DNA of 64,000 bases, taken from assembly GCF_958298935.1 (NCBI RefSeq), contig NC_084943.1, forward strand, positions 15,121,001 through 15,185,000, in the 5' to 3' direction. The number at the start of each line of letters is the position of its first letter. Positions within the stretch are counted from its first letter, which is position 1. Below are positions 57,447 through 64,000 of this stretch, one piece after another. The position numbers and the translations under genes were made by a program. This DNA comes from Phragmites australis. Taxonomy: Eukaryota > Streptophyta > Magnoliopsida > Poales > Poaceae. A model generated the notes under the pieces. The model was not told the origin of the DNA and searched no databases. It saw nothing but the letters and a program-made list of their open reading frames with translations.

Positions 57447-57954
57447 TTACAACGGCATGATGGTCGGTATCACAAAGAGAAGAAGGGCATCACACGGCTG
57501 GCCGGAGCACCGGCCATGACGGCTCGGCCGGGAGGGGGATGGAGCTACACACCACGTACGGCTTCGGCGGCGGTCATCGTCGGGGGGGGGGGGGGGATGC
57601 GGCCGGAGTCGGGAGGAGCGCGTTCCGGGGAGGAGGTGGCCAGAGTCGGGAGGGAGCGCGAGCCGGGGAGGAGGTGGCTGGAGTCGGGAGGAGCGTGGCG
57701 AGGCGTCGCCGGTGGGACCTCCTCGTCGGGGGCGGTGGCGTCGCGAGGAGGTGCCTCTTCGTCGCAGATGAGGAGAGCAACGGCGGGGGGACGGCGGCGT
57801 CGGGGAGACGGTGAAGGCTGCCGGAGTCGAGGAGAGCACATGGCCGAAATCGGGGAGGAGCGCGATGAGGGAATAGGGCAGCCTGATGGCGCGCGGGCAA
57901 ATTTCGTCAAAAAGATAGGGTTTCAGGGGCCTCGGTGGGTAATTTATATAGAAT
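57447..57954. other. GC-rich low-complexity segment beside internal CACTA repeats
   Basis: Contains a run of about 13 G (57582-57595) and repeated gagtcgggaggagcg / ggggaggaggtggc motifs. Long ORFs exist in four frames (57324-57974 plus; 57447-57910 minus), the usual effect of GC-rich repeats; none has protein-family character. Could be the leader/first-exon zone of a CACTA gene. Confidence 0.4.
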
Positions 57955-58087
57955 TAATTTCCACAGGCGGTTGACGTAAGTAACCGCCTGTGAAAATCAT
58001 TTCCACAGGTGGTTGCTTACGTCAACCGCCTGCGGAAATAATTTTCATAGGCGGTTGCTTACGTCAATCACCTGTGAAAATGATTTT
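57955..58087. repeat. Internal block of CACTA subterminal repeats
   Basis: Three hairpin-forming pairs such as tttccacaggcggttgacgt ... aaccgcctgtgaaaa, the same motif as at 51840-52140. Such blocks normally lie within a few hundred bases of an element end. Confidence 0.8.
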
Positions 58088-58329
58088 TTTTACTTTTTTT
58101 GGCAAAACACCAACTTGTTAATACATGTGCTAAAGCATATTATTTATGCCATACATGCCCTTGAAATAAATTAAAGCATAATCTTACATATTGCATACAA
58201 AGTCCTTGACTGTGGATACATTTCGAGTAGAATAACGCAAAAAATCAACTTGTTTGGTCAAAGGAGGCCCACAATGATATTTTCAGAAACAGTAAAGTTT
58301 TCATAAGTTACATAACATCGCACTATTTG

Positions 58330-59163
58330 CCTTGAACTGTTTTCTCTACACCATCAAGGCGTATGTAGGGCATCACAGATCTATCTAGGGTTGCTTCTAC
58401 AAGTTTGATCTTTTCTGGATCTCTGAAAGACGGCACGTCGTCGAACTGATTGTATTTTCCTCATCCTCCACATTCTCGACTTCGACAATTCTTTGTTTTC
58501 CGGCAACAACTATGTGCTTCTTTTCATTCGCGGGGTCGATTATATAGAAAACTTATGCGACGTGATCAACGAGTACGCACAGGTCATCTTTGTGTCCTAT
58601 AAGGCTGAGGTCAACAGTTGTGAACCCGTAGTTGTCCACCGCCACGCCATTTGGGTGTTTGACCCATTTGCACCGAAAGATGAGGATTTGCAGATTCACT
58701 CCATAGTCAAGTTCCCAGATTTCATCTATGAACCCATAGTAGGTGACATTTTCTCCTGTTGTGTCATAGGCTTCTTGTCTTCTGTTCGAACGCCGTTGTT
58801 TTGGGTCGTGCTCTTCTTGTCCTTTGCTTTGGTATAAAACGTGTACCCATTAATATCATACGCTTGCCATGACGTAACTAAACTTGATGGGCCACAAGCT
58901 AACATTTTCACATTTTTTTTATCTACAGATTCACCATCCAGAAGGTTTTGATTCTTGAACCATGTGGTGAAGCGACGCTTGTGCTCTTTCAAGATCCAAT
59001 CATATGAGCGGTCTTGATTTTTTGTGTGGAGCTCATCCAAGTGTTGCTCGACGTACGGCGCCACTAACTGGAGCTGCTGCAAGATGGTGAAATGTGCTTC
59101 TTCCACTGCTTTGTAATCATGATCGATGAATCTTTTCTTTCCTTTGGTCCCTCTCCCCGACAA
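58330..59163 (-). pseudogene. CACTA TNP2 (TnpD)-associated C-terminal fragment with DUF4216-like domain
   Basis: Minus strand, 59163-58726: starts MSGRGTKGKKRFIDHDYKAV, then PYVEQHLDELHTKNQDRSYD, FTTWFKNQNLLDGESV, MLACGPSSLVTSWQAYDING, YTFYTKAKDKKSTTQNNGVR. In the next frame (to about 58440) come a YYGFIDEIWELDYG-like stretch and LIGHKDDLCVLVDH, AQVFYIIDPAN, IVVAGKQRIVEVE. This order is typical of the region after the transposase core in plant CACTA TNP2 proteins. The core itself is absent. Confidence 0.75.
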
Positions 59164-59699
59164 CCTCCCCTCATGTCGAGATGCTTATACGTGAGAGAGA
59201 TTATCACTGCCTAAGAGATTCAATTGCCTTGTTAACTCGCAACCTCTTTTCAATTTTTTTTGGAACACAAAATGCACTTTGTTATCCACGAGGTAATAAC
59301 ATAGCTCTAAAGTCTAAACCTAAAATTGTATAAAAACATCCTACATCCTCAATAATTTCTCATGGCTCCTAACATTTCTTCTTGTATATGTGCTTAGTTT
59401 GTTCACCTTAGCGATTAATCACCTTGACAATCTCACGAATCATGCATGCATGCAATTGTAGCTCGCAAGTCACACATTGTATTATCTGCACTCACATATA
59501 CGCATATGCACTTCCAGGTTACAATTTAGTCTAGTGGATTATCGCAGCTCTGTATTTAGTCTAGACTAACTATCAAGAAGGAAACCATATTTCATGAATA
59601 AACACAATGGGAACAGAGCTACCGGAACATGCATCACAGAACAATCACAACAAATCACAACTTGTAAAACAAATAGATAATTGATATCTAACTAAAATA

Positions 59700-59895
59700 T
59701 TAGATTCGAGCTAGCATCACAAAGTGCAAAAAATCTCATACACCACTATCAAGTATTCTTAGCACAAATAAATCAAACAAGAAACCACTACTAGTTCGGC
59801 GAAAGATCTCAATACCAAGAGACGACCAGGAGGACCGAACCCTATGCGGTGAGCACGAGGGCGCCCCCAGCGGCCTTGATCTTCTTCTCAGCAGC
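59700..59895 (-). pseudogene. 3' tail of a ribosomal protein L27a gene (last about 17 codons and 3' UTR)
   Basis: Minus strand, about 59892-59842, reads AAEKKIKAAGGALVLTA-stop, the C-terminus of eukaryotic RPL27a. About 140 bp of AT-rich sequence resembling a 3' UTR follow to about 59700. Sequence upstream of the match (59896 on) is unrelated GC-rich DNA, so only the tail is present. Its position beside CACTA remnants suggests capture, but a simple rearrangement would look the same. Confidence 0.6.
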
Positions 59896-60446
59896 CAGTT
59901 GCGGGAGGAGGTGGGCGGATGGGGGCTAGCTGCAGGAGGAGGCAGCAAGTGGTGTGCAGAGGCAGCTGGGGCCGGGCAGAGTCAGCCGGTGGTGGGAGGA
60001 TGGGGGCTAGACCAGAAATCACCTCTGGGAGAAGTCGGGCGGGGCAGGGGCTGATGTGGGGCGTGAGGGGTGGGGGTAGGAGGTGCGGGGGGTATTACCC
60101 CAGTGGCAGTGGCGGGTAATTATGCCCCAACTCTACGAGGATATATGAAAATGGGATTCATGGAGTACCTCTTTAGCTACTCCACCAAAATGAAATATGA
60201 GAGGAGCTGCTTTATAGATTTGGCGGATCCACGAATTGGTAGAGATGAGGGTGTTTGGAAGGGCTTCGCCCAAACCCACAGTGGAGTTTGGAGCTGGAGC
60301 CCTCCAAGCAGGCCTTAAATCGCTAATTAGGCCATTAATCTACTGGCCTCCTAGGTAATGCTACTACTAGGGCGGAGCCAGGATTAGATGATAAGGGGGC
60401 TTAAGAGAGACAAACTTGAACCGATTGTAGAAGAACAAACTCTAGG
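59896..60446. other. Unassigned GC-rich then MITE-like sequence
   Basis: 59896-60115 is G-rich low complexity. 60130-60315 contains ggcgttcgcccaaac-type and gagctggagccctcc motifs reminiscent of MITE ends, but no matched termini were found. Confidence 0.3.
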
Positions 60447-61506
60447 TGTTGATGTTGGTGAAAGAAAATATCTTCCACGAACAAGGATGGCGAGAGCACA
60501 CTCACACGAATGGCTCAAGCTTGAAGAAGAAATTAAGAGGAAGGAACACTAAATGTATTGATTGTCAAAAGATTCGTCCTCTAGTTTGGTAGCCAGGGGT
60601 CTGTATTTATAGTGCCATTCGGGGTATAAATATACAAGTATGCTATTGGAGCAAGAGTTCCGTCTTGTCCCAGCAAGTACGATGAGAGTTTCTTCTAAGG
60701 AGGAGACTCTAGCTTGGAGACGAAGTTTAAGAAGAAGGAACATCACAAATGTATTGATAATAAAAGTGTGGACTAGGCTAGGGGGAGTATCACCGAGAGA
60801 CTGTGATTATACTCCTCTGTTTTGTATCGAACGGCTCCTTCTGACCTCTTTCTTCCAGGTGACCACAACCCCCTATTATAAGGTAGCACATAACTTAGTG
60901 TACAAGCTATCATGATATACAAATATCTAGGATATGGCCGAATTACTAGATCTTATCCTGGATAACTACCTTTTACCCTACATAGAAGATAAATATCTAT
61001 CGTGGTAACTATTTCGGTGCCAGCCCCCTGAGGGGTGAGCCGGTTGCCAATTATGGCCCGGCATCGCTTTGCCGGGGGTGTCAGGATGACTTGCATCGTG
61101 TTGGGGTGTCAGGATAAGCACCACTTGCACCGGCATTAATCTCCTGTCACCTCGCATCTGGTCAGCTGCAGAGGAGGGTGTCATTTCTTCCCTGATATTA
61201 TCTCTGGAGGCCGATCGTGCCTTTAGGCTTTGGAAGGCCGCATGGGCACTAGAGGGGTGGCTCAAAGGGGTCCGCAGCCTCCGGTGATACGGCCTCCTAT
61301 TGAGTTAAGAGGCCAAAGGCTCTGGGGGTACTTGTTGTAACTTCGAGTCTTTAGAAGGCCACGTACATGCCAGAGTGGTGGCCCGAAGGGGTTCACAGCC
61401 TCTGGGGATAGGGCCTCCTGCCGAGTCCGAAGTCTGAAGGCTCTGGAGGGACCTTTGATAGCGATCGTCAAGCATTATCCTCAGGATGGTATATTTTCCC
61501 CCAACA
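60447..61506 (-). repeat. LTR of a second Tat-like gypsy element (3' LTR, minus strand)
   Basis: On the minus strand it starts tgttgggggaaaatata (61506) and contains the blocks shared with the nested element's LTRs at 11.5-12.0 and 16.9-17.5 kb: cttcttcaagcttgag, gacgaatcttttga and actataaatacagacccctg (about 60600). It is about 400 bp longer in the middle than the LTR at 16859. The left end is approximate. Confidence 0.75.
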
Positions 61507-61639
61507 GTACCCATTCTCTAGCCTCGATGTTTAGAGGGGTGAGAGGATGTAGAGGAAAACCAACTCCAGCCTGGGTTTGCAACAAGAATGCCCGAAGGCC
61601 ATTCTCTGTCCTCGACCCCCTCGGCCCTTAACCGCTGCC
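61507..61639 (-). other. Internal sequence next to the LTR, polypurine side
   Basis: On the minus strand this is the 3' internal edge: ...ggctagagaatgggtac then the LTR start, comparable with ...gatgaaggggtac before the LTR at 16859. No coding signal. Confidence 0.5.
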
Positions 61640-61970
61640 TGGCTCCGGAGGTAATCCGCCTGGAGCCTGGCGATGGCGTGTCGGAGGCGAAGCCAAAGGC
61701 TAGACGGGAGAGGTGGTCCTCGACCTCCTCTGCCCTTAGCCGCTACCCGGCTCTGGAGGTAATCTGCCCAGAGCCTGGCGACAGCGTGTCAGAGGTGAAG
61801 CCGAAGGCCAGACGAGAGAGATGGTCCTCAACCCCTCGACCCTTAGCCGCTGCCTAGCTCCGGAGGTCATCTGCCTGGAGCCTGGTGACGGTGTGTCAGA
61901 GGCAAAGCCGAACGCCAGATGAGAGAGGTGGTCCTCGACCCCCTCGGCCCTTGGCTGTTACCCGGCTCCT
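61640..61970. repeat. Tandem array of about 108-bp units (about 3 copies)
   Basis: Repeated block with ctccggaggtaatcygcc, gagcctggcgayggcgtgtc and gacgggagaggtggtcctcg. The unit is 36 codons, so plus ORF 61588-61857 repeats the same peptide; treated as repeat artefact. It occupies the same place relative to the LTR as the 78-bp array of the nested element. Confidence 0.8.
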
Positions 61971-62229
61971 GCAATAATCAGCTGGGGATACCATACTATT
62001 TCCCATGCCACACAGAGTGGGCTTTTACTTAATGTTAGCATGATCTTCATAAACGACGTATGAATCGTGTCTTTAGATGAGACTGCAGGGTAATAGCTTT
62101 ACCTGTTACCATACGTGTTTTGAGTCATGCGGTCCATACATCTTCGTGCGGGGAGGAGGATTTATATCCCTTTGGTCTATTGGCTGTGCTTGTCGGGGGC
62201 TAGTGGGCTTCGCACCCCTCTGGTATGGA

Positions 62230-63175
62230 GGGGCTTGCCTTCAAGATGCCGGGGAATTTTGTCCGATAGGTTTTTTGGAACCTCTCTGTCTAGCGGAGGT
62301 TTTTGGAAGACATTCCTGCTTGCGGGGGTTTTTGGAACTCTCTCCGTCTTGCAGAGATTTAGTAAGACTCTCTATCTTGCAAAGGTTTTGGGAGTCTCTC
62401 CGTTTTGGCGGAGGATTTGCAAGACTATTTGGCGGAGGTTTTTGTAAGACGCTTTGCCTCACAGAGGTTTTCGGAAGTCTCTCCGTTTTTGCTAGAGCTT
62501 TTGTAAGACTCTCCGTCTTGCGGGGGTTTGGGGAGTCTCTCCATTTTGGCGGAGGTTTTGCAAGACTATCCGTTGTTGGCGAAGGTTTTTGTAAGACGCT
62601 CCGCCTCACGGAGGTTTTCGGAAGTCTCTCCATTTTTGCCGGAGCTTTTGTAAGACTCTCTATCTTGCAGAGGTTTGGGGAGTCTCTCTGTTTTGATGGA
62701 GGTTTTGCAAGACTATCTGTTGGTGGTGGATGTTTTTGTAAGACGCTCCGCATCACGAAGGTTTTTGGAAGTCTCTCCATTTTTACCGGGGCTTTTGTAA
62801 GACTCTATTTTTGTCAGAGGTTGGGTAGGACTCTCCGTTTTTGTCGGAGGTTTTCGGAAGTCTCACCGTTTTTGTCGGAGCTTTCTCATGGCTCTCTATT
62901 TTTGTCGGAGGTTTGGTAGGACTCTCCGTTTTTTGCTGAAGGTTTTGTAGGACTCTCCGTTTTTATCGGAGGTTTTGTAGAGGACTCTCCATTTTTGCTG
63001 GATGTTTTGTAGGACTCTCCGTTTTTGCTGGAGGTTTTATAGAGGACTCTTCGTTTTTGCAAGAGGTTTTGTAGGACTCTCTATTTTTGCTGAAAGTTTT
63101 GTATCTTTTTGTAAGACTCTCCATTTTGTCAGAGGTTTTGTAGGACTCTCCGTTTTTGCCAGAGGTTTTGTATCC
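62230..63175. repeat. Tandem array of about 32-bp monomers with 147-bp higher-order units
   Basis: Monomer like gaggttttgtaagactctcc gtttttgc. Between about 62440 and 62800 monomers are organised in a higher-order repeat of 147 bp (about 2.5 copies, containing acggaggttttcggaagtct). From about 62800 to 63175 the array is simpler, monomeric. Plus ORF 62077-62919 (280 aa) and minus ORF 62241-62780 (179 aa) are produced by the repeat. Confidence 0.88.
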
Positions 63176-64000
63176 CATTCGCCATGTATTAACACCGAAG
63201 GCTCTACACACTATCGGGGCTATGCAATACCTTCCAGGTGACCTAGGCATACTACGCTTGCAGTGTGTAGTCTTGTCATGCTCCCGAGGAAATGCCCGGG
63301 GTGCACTGCAACACTGTCCACCAAGGGTGTTGTCGGTGGATGAACACCGCAAGCGGGGATCCTGAGGGACCCCCTTTGAGATTCGGCCTGGGGGCTGATT
63401 CTGGATCTACCTCGTACGTGGATTTAATGCGAATGTATGAGGTCTAGGTGGGAAGGATGATCATCGGCTAGTAAAAGTAAATGCTCAAGAGATTTTAGAC
63501 AGGTTCGGGCCGCACGGAGCGTAATACCCTACTCCTATGTGTATGATGTGCTATTAATGCTCTTGGAATGCCTTTCTCTGGATCTCTGTGTTACAAGGTG
63601 TTTTGTCTAACTCTTGGGCTTCGGTCTTGCTTCTTGCTTCAAGTTCGCCTCTAGTTAGCCTGTCGCTAAAGCTTCTCCGCTAAAAAACCTCCTCGTTCTC
63701 CGAAGTGCTCCCTCCCCCCTTTATCCTACCGGGGGGAGGCTCGGCGTGCCCAAAACGGGGGCATAAGTCCCCGTAAGCTATAAATAGAAAGCAACCATTA
63801 TGGGTCGACAATTTGATGTTACAGGGGTTGAAAATGCGCCCTCTGGCCGGTCCCGTCGCCCATTACGCCCCAACTTTAGCAGGTGCAGGGGGCCCACCGG
63901 CCAGCCGCTGAACATCCCCGCATGCCCGTCCGGTCAGAGCAGACCTGACACGGTCTGACACGGTAGGGTGGCAGGCGATACGCCTCGAGCCCAGTGACGA
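63176..64000. other. Retroelement sequence to the window edge, probably gypsy
   Basis: No coding domain. 63495-63540 contains gttcgggccgcacggagcgtaataccctac, cut here as gcgtaataccctactcct, a phrase common in LTRs of grass gypsy elements. 63780-64000 is GC-rich, no ORF. It could be more of the minus-strand Tat-like element or the LTR of another one. Confidence 0.4.

Larger units (their letters stand above)
51796..59170 (-). mobile_element. CACTA (En/Spm) transposon, right end not found
   Basis: Left terminus cactactacacaaaacg at 51796. Then 350 bp of subterminal inverted repeats of the tttccacaggcggtt / accgcctgtggaaa kind. Minus-strand genes follow: a transposase-associated/Ulp1-like gene (52590-55877) and a DUF4216-type TNP2-associated fragment (58330-59163). 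A second block of the same subterminal repeats lies internally at 57955-58085. No matching ...tagtg terminus was found on the right, so the true extent is uncertain; two nested or adjacent CACTA elements are possible. Confidence 0.7.

Noticed and set aside
57324..57974. 216-residue plus ORF and several minus ORFs in GC-rich DNA
   Set aside because: Four frames are open at once over G- and C-rich low-complexity sequence; composition is Gly/Arg or Pro/Ser with no domain.
62077..62919. 280-residue plus-strand ORF
   Set aside because: It consists of repeated FGSLS / FVRLS / GGFARLS words produced by the tandem array; the minus strand is also open; no family resemblance.

Overview
The window is nuclear DNA of a grass (Poaceae). 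Two multi-exon plant genes with GT-AG introns and GC-rich first exons lie in a dense, nested bed of grass-type transposons: Tat-lineage Ty3/gypsy, several Ty1/copia, SIRE/Maximus-like long-LTR copia, Tekay/Del-like gypsy, CACTA, hAT, Stowaway and Tourist MITEs. No bacterial, organellar or viral gene was seen. A panicoid species is my guess from the repeat style only.

Layout. 1-5.5 kb: decayed Tat-type gypsy pol (dual RNase H, integrase) split by a SIRE-like solo LTR, then its 3' untranslated region with an antisense ORF. 5.5-8.6 kb: no confident gene; one Stowaway MITE and a perfect 52-bp tandem duplication. 8.6-9.7 kb: intronless CDKF-like kinase, frameshifted. 10.4-26.2 kb, minus strand: an intact 10-exon ATZ/TRZ-family amidohydrolase gene (468 aa). 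Its last intron holds a copia element of 8.9 kb with TSD catat. That copia carries inside it a non-autonomous gypsy element with tandem arrays, and a hAT-like MITE. 26.4-33.9 kb: MITEs and a degenerate hAT transposon split by a 3.5-kb solo LTR (TSD ctatc). 33.96-44.88 kb: a second copia (TSD cctca) split by pieces of a Tekay-like LTR and a pol-less SIRE-like element. 45.2-48.6 kb, plus strand: an intact 11-exon A1-type cyclin (490 aa). 49-50.8 kb: a Tourist-like MITE split by another SIRE-like solo LTR. 51.8-about 59.2 kb: CACTA transposon material (Ulp1-protease/transposase gene, TNP2-associated fragment) with a DEAD-box helicase fragment; an RPL27a tail lies just to its right. 60.4-64 kb: the 3' end of a second Tat-like element on the minus strand, with its own tandem arrays.

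The two host genes look functional at the reading-frame level: all splice junctions restore one continuous frame. The amidohydrolase probably deaminates adenosine- or guanine-type compounds. The cyclin should act with a CDK in S/G2-M. They show no functional link; what ties the window together is transposon nesting. The insertion order can be read at several sites from target-site duplications and from host frames that resume across the insert. All family names rest on motif recognition by eye, without database searches.
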